The notes beneath the pieces were generated by a model. The model saw nothing but the letters and a program-made list of their open reading frames with translations, did not search any database and was not told the origin of the DNA. From Stercorarius parasiticus (Eukaryota; Chordata; Aves; Charadriiformes; Stercorariidae): a stretch of 64,000 nt of DNA. This document shows, piece by piece, positions 1-10,190 of the stretch. Numbering within the stretch: position 1 is the stretch's first letter; the number at the start of each line of letters is the position of its first letter. The translations under genes were made by a program, and so were the position numbers. The stretch spans positions 62,001 to 126,000 of the forward strand of contig VWZL01000356.1 of NCBI GenBank assembly GCA_013396915.1. The letters are read 5' to 3'.

Positions 1-427
1 TAGCTCCAGCAGCCTATAAACAAAGTTAAATAATTCAACACAATCAATTTTATGCGCTTTTTCCCCACAAAAGCAAGTCAAGATCTAAGTGAAATCCAAG
101 CATGGACGTGGTGTAAACACCCTTGTTCAGGGAAGGATTTACCTAAAATCAGCAGATCAAGGGCCATTCCCTGTTACCACTCCCTGGGGCCACCGAGTCA
201 CAAGAGAGAACTGAGTTATACCAAATCCTTGCCTGCAGACCAAACTTACATCTGCATTGCGACTGGATCAGGCCTTGCTCGTATAACTCATTCATAAAAT
301 ATTACACCTATATGGCTAGAAAACACCTAATGATAGAACCAAACAAATTCCAGAAATATTGTCCTCATCTGGCATCTTTTGTGGTCTAGCCAGTACCAGT
401 GGGAAGAGAGAGACTGTATCATGGAAA
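1..427. other. Unique DNA, no gene seen
   Basis: This stretch is moderately AT-rich and lies ahead of the first CR1 copy. An 81-codon open frame at 52-297 on the + strand has no recognisable domain, and its length is ordinary for noncoding DNA. I see no promoter, RNA gene or repeat here. Confidence 0.6.
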
Positions 428-842
428 CATAGAATCATAGAATGGTTTGCGTTGGAAAGGACCTAAAAGATCATCCAGTTCCACCCCTGCCCTGGGCAGG
501 GACACCTCCCACCAGACCAGGTTGCTCCAAGCCCCGTCCAGCCTGGCCTTGGACACCTCCAGGGATGGGGCAGCCATAGCTTCTCTGGGCAACCTGGGCC
601 GGGGGCTCACCACCCTCAGAGTGAAAAATTTCTTCCCGATATCTAGTCTAAATCTCAGTTTAAAACTGTTCCCCCTCATCCTGTGGCTCCACTCCCTTAT
701 CAAGAGTCCCTCCCCCGCTTTCCTTTAGTCCCTTTAGATACTGGAAGGGGCTCTAAGGTCTCCCTGGAGCCTTTTCTTCTCCAGGCTGAACAACCCCAAC
801 TCTCTCAGCCTGTCGTCATAGGAGTGGTACTCCAGCATCATC
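428..842 (-). mobile_element. CR1 LINE, 5'-truncated copy (3' end at left)
   Basis: The + strand starts with CATAGAATCATAGAATGG, the reverse complement of the CR1 3' octamer tail, so the element reads on the minus strand. It continues colinearly through the usual CR1 3' region: the 'ggaaaggacct...agatcatccagtt' box, the 'gccccgtccagcctggcc' box, the 'tctctgggcaacctgggcc' box and the 'ccaggctgaacaaccccaac' box. Similarity ends near 840 after 'gtactccagc', which is a typical 5' truncation. On the minus strand parts stay open (LPREAMAAPSLEV, LDGAWSNLVWWEV). These are the translated CR1 3' region and not a host gene. The right edge is uncertain by about 10 bases. Confidence 0.95.
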
Positions 843-3060
843 TCCCAGCTGCCAAAGCCACAGTGCTAGGACGAGTCCCCGATTTGCTATGTACAATAAC
901 ATCACTGTCTACACAGTGCAGCAAGAGTTTAAGTGAAATAAGTGTTCAGGCAAGTCCTTTCAGTGTGATTATAGGTAGTGCTGCAGGCATCAGGGCTGCT
1001 GCTGCACGACCTGAGCCTGCCGGTTGTCACACAGGAAGAGAAGATACTGAGATCCCCTCGGACAGGACTGTCAAGTGGAAAGAGAAGGTCCACAAACACT
1101 ACGTGAAATTGTGATATAACTTCCCACTGTTAGGTCTAAACAAAAGAAGGGCTGAGATTTTACATCAGCTGGGCATGGCAAAACAACTCAGGTTATTCTA
1201 GATACTAGAACTAAGCAGAACTGTTGCTGACTTTCTTCTTCCTCCAACAAGCAGGTGCAAGTCTAGCAAGAATGACTTCTAATGACGTCTTCTTGTAAAA
1301 ACCTGTACAAAAATCTATTACTGCAATGGGGAGGGATTTATTTGATGATAAATAGTACATTCAGATCAATGTAAGTCTCTGCACTGGCATCTCTTGAATC
1401 TGTACCAAGCCTCGGTGGAGCCTACAAATAAACCCTCAGCTTGAGGATCTGAGCAGGGGAGAACCCCGCAGCTGGAGATCCTCACCAGGACTTCCATCTG
1501 ACTTCACTCGTCTCACTCTGGGTACTCCTCTCTTTGGAGAATGGGTATGATCATGAGTATCCTCATCGTTATTACCCATGATGCAGAACTTCCAAACCAA
1601 AGTGAAAAATGTGCCACTGGATTTTATTTTTGGTGGCTTTTGTCACACGCAGAGATGTTATAATTTTTCAAACTATGGGTTTCAAAACATCGTTAGTAAA
1701 ACTCAGTTGCCACTGTTATAAATAGAAAAGAGATTCAGAATTGCATAAGCATCATGACTCAAATAATTTTGGAAAGGCATAGCCCTGAAATTTGTTCATG
1801 TACTTTTTTGAGAGAGCAATGAAAAACGCGTATGACAGGAGAGCTTCAAGATAAAACCATACACCATACTCACTAGTTTTTCACCTACTGTAGTCATTTG
1901 GAGTTTAAAAGAATTTTAAAATTGAGAAAATTAAAAGCTTTTCCATCTGATTAAAATGGGAATGGCTGATGGGAAATTACATTCTTCTAATTACCTTAAA
2001 TAGTTTTCTTTTGGTATCAGAAGGCACCGACCTATATTAAGAAGTTGTCGCTCCCTTCATAACCACTGAGAAAGGAGGACCTCCCCACAAGTTCGAGTGG
2101 ACAAGAGGGAGGTCAATATAGATTCATTATGTGTGGAGCAAAGGAGTATAAGATCTGGCTGAGGCTAGTGCCAGGACTAGATGCTGGAGATGCTTCTGTC
2201 TTACCAGTACACTGAATAATGAAACACGTTCATCAGCACTCCTTGCTTTGGGGAACACGAGGGAAGAATATGCTGATGTTTTGGGAACAGCTAGCATTCG
2301 CTTTAATAATTTATATATTTATAAAACGAGTAATTAAGCTAAATTGTAAATGTGCTGTAATAACAATAAAAATACCGTGGAAGGACTCAGGTAATGAGTG
2401 TCATGCGTTGCTTGGAAGGCGTCGACTTGGTAAGATTTAGTAAATTGCAGATTAAGGCTCTGGAATTCCCTCAATGTAAAAGCACTGACAGCTCTGTAAT
2501 TTGTGTCGTAACAGTGAGAAAATGGAATAGTAGCCTTTAAACTCCCACTTCACAGCCACCCTTTTCCCCTGTTTCTCAGAAGATCATCTCTAAATATTGC
2601 AGGGGTTAGTCACATTCTAGAAAGTTTTTTATGTTTTCAGCTAGTAACACGTTCTTGAATATTTGCTGTGCTTGAATGCAACTTAAAGTCAGAGGTACTG
2701 AGTGTTTTGAAGAGGAGAGAGGTCTTCAAAACAAAGATGCAACAAAGCTCGTTTGAGAAAACAGGGCAGGAGTCCGTGGCCCCTGTGGTCAGGGAATCGG
2801 AACTGAATGAATGCAAATGCCTCTCTAAATAAAACTGAATTTACTGGAGCAAAGCTGTGGACCGAGCCCCTGAATAATTCTTGGTGTCTGGAAAAAGTTT
2901 GCCTGAATATTATTTAGCGGATGGGGGAGGAGAAAAGACTCCATGCGAAAACAGTTGATTAATAGACATTCATAACATGATAGGGAACTGAATTCAGGAA
3001 ATACTGCCTGGAGTGTGTGTCAGTGAGCTGTTAATATTACTTTAAACAGAAGCATCAAGA
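843..3060. other. Unique AT-rich DNA, no gene seen
   Basis: No repeat that I recognise and no coding sequence. An open frame running from the preceding CR1 to 1114 is a chance read-through of CR1 into flanking DNA. A 73-codon frame at 2219-2440 lies in an A/T-rich block with several TAAT/ATTA cores and shows no domain. Confidence 0.55.
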
Positions 3061-3240
3061 AGAGAGCATGCATAAAATTATAATATATGTGTATTAATGC
3101 ATAATATAAAATATTCATTAGCATACAGAAAATTAAAATAAGATAGCATCTAATTAATCTGTTTAACCTCTAAATGACTAATTAATCCCATTAATATAGT
3201 CAACATTTGCTGATAGATAACAGAAATTAACTGCAGTTTT
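3061..3240. promoter_or_regulatory. Candidate noncoding regulatory block, TAAT-dense
   Basis: This block holds about fifteen TAAT/ATTA cores in roughly 130 bases, the core recognised by many homeodomain proteins. It includes two exact copies of CTAATTAAT at 3150-3158 and 3178-3186, 28 bases apart. It is not a simple repeat, because the spacing and flanks vary. Dense TAAT clusters in gene-poor vertebrate DNA are often conserved enhancers, but plain AT-richness can also produce this. The assignment is inference only. Confidence 0.22.
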
Positions 3241-4790
3241 TTCCCCTTCTATGTTTAGGGACAGCTGTGAAGTCACAGGAAACAGAAATTTTGAAAGATC
3301 GACTTTTCCCTGTGTTTGTAAATGGATATTTCTAAGATGCCTTCAGGAAGAAGAAGCTAAGAAAGCAGTTGCCTGGAAGCACAGGAGATGAGCGCGGCTG
3401 AGCGGCAGCACGGATGTGGCAAGTTCAGTTTTCATGTGGATTTATTACCTTCTTATTTGGGAGGTCTGGAGCCAAATATATGGCTTAGAGCTTATAAAAG
3501 CAAGCTCGTTTTCATCCTTTCCTTCTTCTGTGTATTTAACAGGGATTCTTTACCTATTTTTCTGTCTGTGCTTCAGTTACGCTGCATTTCAAAATGATTG
3601 ATGCCCACGATCATCATTATAGTCCAGTCAGAAAGGAGACACGAGTTAGGATTTAACAGCCCTAATCATTATGTAGACTAGACTCATTCCTGCTGCTGTT
3701 TGGTACTGGTTATCAACAAATATGTCAGAACTCCATTAAAAATCTTGTTTAGTCAGGAATTTAAAAATTAGCCATAAAATGCAGTAGGTGTTGAAACAGT
3801 ATATCACAACTCACCTTAACGAGGTGCCATAAATATGTATGTAAAGATCCCTACCCAATGATTACCTTTTTCAGTAGCAGCTCTGTACTAATATCATTGA
3901 AGAGGAACTGTTGAATCTAAAGATGATTTGAAAACTAGATACGTTACCAAACTTTAAATGTATTTTTACACACCAACAATTTCACAAACCTCATTCCAGT
4001 TTTCCATTCACTGAGTTATTACAGGAAAAGGACCACCTTAGGCAAGACACTGCAAACTAAAGCGTTTTCACAATTTTTCAACATTTTTTTCCTCTTTAAA
4101 GGTGCTGATTTGGCAAAACAGAGGGGAGATGAAAAATTTCACATTTCACAATACTTTGCAATTATTCCTCCCTTATAATTATCCCTAAAACTGCTTGGTG
4201 TTCACTGTATGCCTTCAAAAAGTCCCTGTTAAAGTTGGGTACTTCTTTACTCTGTGGGGTAGAGAAATAAGTAAATTCCGTTAGACGAAATCCAAAATTA
4301 ATGCCAAAAATCGCCCTCATTTACTGTGATTTAAATACATCCAGTCTTTTCATTATCCCCAGTAGTGTAAGTAATGTCCTACTTTGCTCTGGACGGAATT
4401 AATTCCCACACAGCCTGGGAAGTGTTTTGGGATCTTTGAATACACTATGCCAGATGCAAAAGTGAAAGGCAGATCGTTGTTGTATCCCCTGAGAATCAGA
4501 AGCTGGGGAAATATTCATGGTCCATCAAAATGTTTTTCTTCTGATGGAAGAAAAAAGTTACCGCAAGATTAAGCTCTTGATGTATCAACCCTTTCAAGGC
4601 AAAGAGAACTTCAAGCAAGTAACAGTATCACTGACTTCACTGGAACTGTTAGTTGCCTGAATTAATCTATGAGTTTAGATGCTTTTTTTGGAGTAAAGTC
4701 TTAGAGAGTTTTACATCCTTCTTTCTCTGTATGAAGAAAACCCAGATTAGCTAATGTACCCATGTTCTATTCAAAATACAGTCATTAAGA
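3241..4790. other. Unique DNA, no gene seen
   Basis: Two overlapping short open frames (3388-3597 and 3416-3601) are hydrophobic and Ser/Phe-rich with no domain. A 62-codon frame at 4384-4572 is equally unremarkable. I see no RNA gene, recognisable repeat or promoter. Confidence 0.55.
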
Positions 4791-5060
4791 CAACTAAATT
4801 TAACATGATCAGTCAGCTCTTATTTAAACCTCAGCGATTGTAGAGTTTTAATTATGGTACAGTATGTTTTATTAAAGATGCAGTGCTCATTGGCCATAAA
4901 TGTCATAAAACATGTGATGTACTTCTCTGCTTGCGTAAATACTCCAGGAAGCTAAAACAGTGACTTTGATTAAACAAATAAAATTGGTTCATTATTGATC
5001 GCTCACATAATTAAAGCAAAGTGGAACCTCTCTCGCATCAGCAAACCTGTTCTGCTCTCG
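4791..5060. promoter_or_regulatory. Candidate noncoding regulatory block
   Basis: This is a non-repetitive stretch with repeated homeodomain-type and Cdx/Hox-type motifs (TTTAATTATGG, TTTTATTAAAG, CCATAAATGTCATAAAA, ATAATTAAAG). It also holds a CTCATTGGCC segment containing a CCAAT box in inverse orientation (ATTGG). Its texture resembles deeply conserved noncoding elements. Conservation cannot be tested from one sequence, so this is a lead and not an annotation. Confidence 0.22.
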
Positions 5061-6620
5061 CCAGTAAGAGAATGTTTTGTGCATCTCAGGCAGCTATAGC
5101 AAGACCTAAGGAATCAAAGACGAAATCAATTTCTCAGAAAACTCCATCTGGTATCAGTCTGGAAGAGGACTTGTAATTTGTGAAAAACACCCGAGTGCTG
5201 TCTGAAAGGGTGCTGCTTATGTTAATCTGCTAATGTTTCCAAACGCTTACTATAAGCATTTCACTTTCATCTGGGAAGCAATTACTGATGCGTTGTGGTC
5301 GGCTGTTTAACAGCAATGACGCAGTGAGCTATTGACAGAGAAAAACAGAGACTCATCTACCAAGTCCTTTACTATCCGGCAGCTACGGTAAGGAAACTCA
5401 ACGTGTGTTATTTTTAATGGGAAATTTAAAAAAGCAGAAATAATAAAACAGGTTTTGAGTGAATATCAATAGATACAATGATGTATCAATGCATCAAAAG
5501 ATACAATGAGAACTCATTAATGTGGGAATGCAGCTGTGTGATGCCAACCAAGAACTTCCCAAGACAGAGATCAAAGGGAGCACAAATACTTTAAGGCAGT
5601 GGAATGAGATGGGCCATCAAGTTGGCAGCTGCTGGAGATGAGCGTCTTACAGAAGCCCAAACACTGCAATTATTTTCTGTCTTCCAGTCTTAATTCAAGA
5701 GTCGGAATGAATTGACTTGAAAGGGATTTATTAAAACTTATAGGAAAAGACTAAGATGTAGACAAGGGGAAACAAGGAGAACAAGGGCAGCTTTTTTAAA
5801 ACTTTTCGTTGTGTGCAGTGAGCCCGTGGCTAAACTAACTTGTTTACAAGTATATTCTTTCAAGTTGCTTTAATCAGCAACTTCCACAGCTTCCTAAAAG
5901 CAGCAATACCTCAGTACTCATGAATACTAATAAATGCCTAATACAATTGGGTTCATTGGTTTGACAGAGGAGAGAGGAAATGTATCCCAGCTATCCAGTA
6001 TAACTATTTATGGCTACACAACTGCGGCCAGAGAGGGGGTTATTACAATAAGGCTTTTTAACAAAGAGAGGCATTTAACAGGGTCTAAAGCTACAACCGG
6101 AGCTAAAGCCACCGTGCCACATCCCTTCTCTCAGGCATATCAGTTTTACATGAGTAAAGTTTCATTAACTTCACTGGACGCTGTTTAAGTGGAACAAGGG
6201 TTTCTTGGCATTTGAATGTAAGATGGACCTCATTGAAAAGATTTCTCACTGCAGCTCTTAAATACTACACCACGACTACAAAAATTAGAAAATTCTAGTA
6301 CCCTCCTGCCCATCCATGAACGAGTAGTGATTTAAACTTGCCAGTACAATCTGCGATGTCTCTGCTCCTGTCGTACCCTTTTTGTATCCATACCAGCCTT
6401 TCTGGTGCCAAAATGCAGGCCGAGTGGAGCCAAAAAAAACATCGTGTAACAGTAAGATATTTCATATTCACTGCTTTCACATTGGTATAATTTCACTGAC
6501 GTTAATGTAATTACCTTTGATTTACTATGGTAAAAGTCCATAGAATTGCATGAAACGGATAGGTAGTCTCCAAGTTATGACACAATCCTTTACAATTAAG
6601 CAAAAGACAGCTGAAGTCTT
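5061..6620. other. Unique DNA, no gene seen
   Basis: At 5465-5510 there is an imperfect repeat of GATACAATGA-type sequence. An 84-codon + frame at 5934-6188 and two overlapping minus frames near 6295-6541 have no recognisable domain. I see no RNA gene or mobile element. Confidence 0.55.
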
Positions 6621-6780
6621 TCCTTACTCAATTTAGACTGTACGCTTTAATGACACTTTATAAATATTTATGAAGTTCATTAACAGACGTATAATATTTG
6701 AGCTTTAATTGTTTAAGGACATTAAAACCTCATTTTAATAGAGGTAATATAATTTCTGAATTCTTAGCGTACCAGCTCCA
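6621..6780. promoter_or_regulatory. Candidate noncoding regulatory block, AT-rich
   Basis: This is a non-repetitive AT-rich block with TTTAATG, TTTATAAATATTTATG, TTTAATTG and TTTTAATAG motifs. It resembles the blocks at 3061-3240 and 4791-5060. Homeodomain and Fox/Mef2-like cores are present, but they are frequent by chance at this base composition. Confidence 0.17.
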
Positions 6781-8212
6781 GATGTTGCATTTTTAGAACT
6801 TAATGGCAATGATGGGTTTTCCGTCACGGGGTCAGAGGGTTAGCAAATGTAATTTTCCAGACCCATCTGAAATATCATTAATTCTGTCCCTTGCATATAA
6901 AATGAGCTGAGTTATCAGAGTCACAGTTTGTTTAACATATGGCAAATTCTTTGTACTCTCATCTTCTATTCCTCAAATAAACTTCTCAAGTTGACAAAAT
7001 CAACTAAACTAGAACAACATGAAGTCATATTGGGAGACTACATTGAAAATCACAAATTAGGTTAATATTACATCATACTAATTGTTTTATTAAACACTAC
7101 TAATGTGTTTTATTGTACACATCAGGGAACTTACTCTGCCAGATTCCAAACCAAAAGCCATTTTGCCATCTATTTTCATTTTATATGCATAGAACTCTAC
7201 TGTCTAATTTACCTGCAGGTACTGCTCTTGAGAGTCAGTGGATTCTCTTCAATCCTTCGTGGGAGAATAGGTCTAATGTGGTTTATTTCTTCAGCTGGAG
7301 TTGGTGGAAGAACTTTTTACAGGTTTGCTCTGTTTCATTTCTGCCAGCAGTTGAAGAAATACATTCTCTGTCTACTTTGGCAAGGTTTTATTGCACCTGG
7401 TTTAAAGAGTTTTAGAGGGGCTGTTACTTCAAAGTGTTGTTTCCACAGTAGTAGACCAAAATATAGTTCTTCCTCCTTTTTCTCTTGTTGTTTTGCAGTG
7501 CAAAGAGGAACAAAATTTAGGAAACTTTTATTTCAGCCAACAGATTCAGTGAAGAAATCCTACAAAAGGGATTCCCTTGCCCTTAAAAGAAGTCAACAGA
7601 CATGTTTGTCACACAATATTCCAGCCACATCCCACTGTTTTGCAGTGTTCTGCAACAGGTGGTAGCACGCCCCTGCCAGGATAGCCAAATTTTAAAAATC
7701 AATTTGTGCTGTTATTGAAAAGTGGAACCTGTGCTTCTTGCTAAGGCAGATCCTTCAGTGTCCTTAGTGGCATTGTTTCTGGACAAATTCGTATTGAAAT
7801 GAATTATATCCTCTAAGAACCTTTTAAGATCTGTGGGTCCTAAAAAAAACACATGAAAATCTAAAAATTTAAATCTGTGATCAGAGAGATGGCTGTAATT
7901 GAATAGCATCTATAACAGAAACAGAGCTGGCGGTGAGGTTATGAATTCTGGAGGATGGCTATATATTAACATACTAATGTTAATTAGTACATTACTAATT
8001 AAGTAACGTACAGCCTTTAAAATAATTTTAGTAAACTGAACAGCATCTGACTAGGTGGAGGAGGTAGAGAAAACTCATGAGCAGCCAGTATAATGAAAAG
8101 TCTGGCAGAGACCAGCTCTGTGGAGAAGGTTTCAATGGAATGAGACGCACTGGGAGAAAGTTAGGCAGTAGTTGTTATTACTTTGAAGATCACATAAATA
8201 TTGATTACAAAG
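6781..8212. other. Unique DNA with a 186-codon open frame of doubtful meaning
   Basis: A + strand frame from 7105 to 7665 stays open for 186 codons, with a second, shorter frame inside it. The predicted product is rich in Phe, Ser and Cys, has no signal peptide followed by a coherent domain, and matches no family I know. No convincing promoter, splice pattern or poly(A) site brackets it. I treat it as noncoding. The rest of the stretch holds AT-rich DNA, including a TAATTAGTACATTACTAATTA-like palindromic patch near 7979-8001. Confidence 0.5.
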
Positions 8213-8945
8213 GATCCCTGGAGATCATCTAGACCAAACTTCCCCTAGAAATGGGACCCTTGCAAAGAACAGATGGTGTCAACCACGGTTTTGTCAACCC
8301 ACGTCTTAAAAACCTCCATGAATGGGAGATTTCACAACATTTCTAGGAAATTTTGTTGTGGTGCTGCACTACTTTACTAGTGAAAAGGTTTGTCACATGT
8401 CCATTCTGAAACTCCCGATCTGCAACTTGTTGCCATTGCCCTGTGCTGTACCATCCGCCACACAAGAGTTTGGCTCCATTGCCTTTGGCACTCCCTGTCA
8501 AACAGTTAAAGGCTGCTCTTAGGTTACAAACTCTCCTCTTCAGCTTAAACACTTGCTCTAGGCCCCTGACCGTCCTTTAGCCCTCAGTTGCACCCCTCCT
8601 GTCTTCTTGAAATCCTTCTTTAACTGGCCACAGTATTTCACCAGTCGCATCACCAGTGTCACACCTGCAGTTTGTGGTATTTACAGTGAGAGCACACTGG
8701 TGTATCTTGTTCAGCTTGATGGCCACCATAAACCCCATCTCTTTTTCAGCAGGGCTGTTCCCATCTTATAATGATGCACAGGCTTACTCCACCCCACATG
8801 CGAAATATCTGGGTTGAATTTCCCAAGTTTCTCATTGTCCCAGTCCTCAAGACCCCTCTGAATCGAAGCTCAACCATTTGGCACGTCAATTATTCCTCCT
8901 CCTTCGGTATCATCCACAAATTTATAGAGGGTATACGACATTTTT
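8213..8945 (-). mobile_element. Old CR1 LINE remnant (reversed)
   Basis: The block matches the CR1 3' region box by box, but with heavy decay. It reads 'ctggagatcatctagacc', then the 'aaaaacctccatgaatgggagat' box, then 'ttgttgccattgccctg' and 'agtttggctccattgcc'. Next come 'ctaggcccctgaccgtcc' and 'ccagtcgcatcaccagtg'. The last parts are the reverse-transcriptase-flank boxes 'cagcttgatggccacc', 'cagcagggctgttccc', 'aagacccctctgaat' and 'tatcatccacaaatttatagagggta'. The order is the reversed CR1 order, so the element lies on the minus strand. The octamer tail is missing at the left edge. Several small deletions are evident, and no frame survives. Similarity may run on to about 9060. Confidence 0.85.
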
Positions 8946-10100
8946 CTAACAATGACTTTCTAAATATGCTTCAATACATTATTCTGCCTTGCGTATTATT
9001 TACCCTTGTCACTGTTACAGAGGGAATTGTCTTCCAGTCAGAATCCAAGTCACATCTGCCACGATGATCACAGCCGACTCAAGGTTCCCTCTCAGTACCC
9101 AGCCTGTAGGCATAATAAATGTTAAGCCCAAAAAGTGACACCGTTGAGTGACAGTTTTAGAACATTTGGTTAAGATTTTTTTAGTATGAAAGGTAGATAT
9201 TGCAAAATTAAAAGTGGAGCTAAAAGTTTCAGGGCATTCTTTCAGTTTCTCATATAATTAAATGAAAATGTAATAAAACCTAAAAAATCTAAAATCTCTG
9301 TTTCAGTGTCTTCTAGATGAAATAATATTCTTTTCAGTTTAAAGCTATGTTTTAATTTAGAAACTGATAAAATGAAGAGTCAAAATGTAGAAGTGTCTGT
9401 TTAGTTGAAAATCTTTTTCTTGCTTTTTTAATGGAAAATATTATCCCCAAATGGACAAATCTACTATTGATAGAGATGCAGTCATGACCCCAAACTGGAA
9501 GCCTACCAAAGTACAATTCAAAGTTCCAGGAGACATCTAAGACTCAGAAAAGTCTTTTGTAACCATGGTAGTATCCTCTACCACCTCTCATTTCGTCACG
9601 CTTTCTGTGAGTGTGATTTTTGTACCTCTGAATATAAGCCGACAATATAATGGCAAATGGTTTCTCTAACTTGTAACAACCTTTCTCAGATTCATAGTAG
9701 ATTTCTAGCATGATTTTACTGATCCTATACAGATTTTTGTACTTATGTCTATTTCACACACTGCTTGCTCAAGGATTTCAGGGCGATTAATCCTTAGGAA
9801 GGCACGTGAACAAGAATCCGCAAGGAGAAACCCAGGTGCAAAGGACAAAAGCGGTGACTGACCTGTAGGCACTGGAGCTGAGCCCTGTGCCAGTGCCCAG
9901 ACCTCACAGATATGCCCATTTTTTATCTCCATGCAGCCACAAAACTGCCTGGTTTGAAACTAGGTAAGTCTCAGCCTGCTTCTAGCTGGCATTATCGCAG
10001 CCTTGCCTCCTGTACTGAAGGGCCGGCCTAATTCAGAGCGAAGTTTCGCTGACAAATAAGAAATAAAACAAGACAGATACAGTCCTGAATAGCAACTACC
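8946..10100. other. Unique DNA, no gene seen
   Basis: The part up to about 9060 may be a further decayed extension of the adjoining CR1. Beyond that I see no repeat, RNA gene or coding sequence. A 75-codon minus frame at 9705-9932 has no domain. Confidence 0.5.
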
Positions 10101-10190
10101 GTGATTACTTTAATGGAGCAATTCCAAAAAAAAAGTGTTCAGTGGTTACTGTAACGGAGCAACTCCAATAAACGTATTCAGTGGTTTTAT
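10101..10190. repeat. Imperfect tandem repeat, unit about 40 bp
   Basis: Unit A (10101-10141) and unit B (10142-10180) share the order GTG(A/G)TTACT, TAA(T/C)GGAGCAA(T/C)TCCAA, then a T-rich end ATTCA/TGTTCA. The start of a third unit (GTGGTTTTA) follows at 10181. Unit A carries an internal A-run and unit B has CCAATAAAC in the same place. It may be a small local duplication or a minisatellite seed. Confidence 0.75.

Noticed and set aside
683..1114. 143-codon + strand frame as a gene
   Set aside because: It starts inside the reversed CR1 and reads on into unique DNA by chance, antisense to the element.
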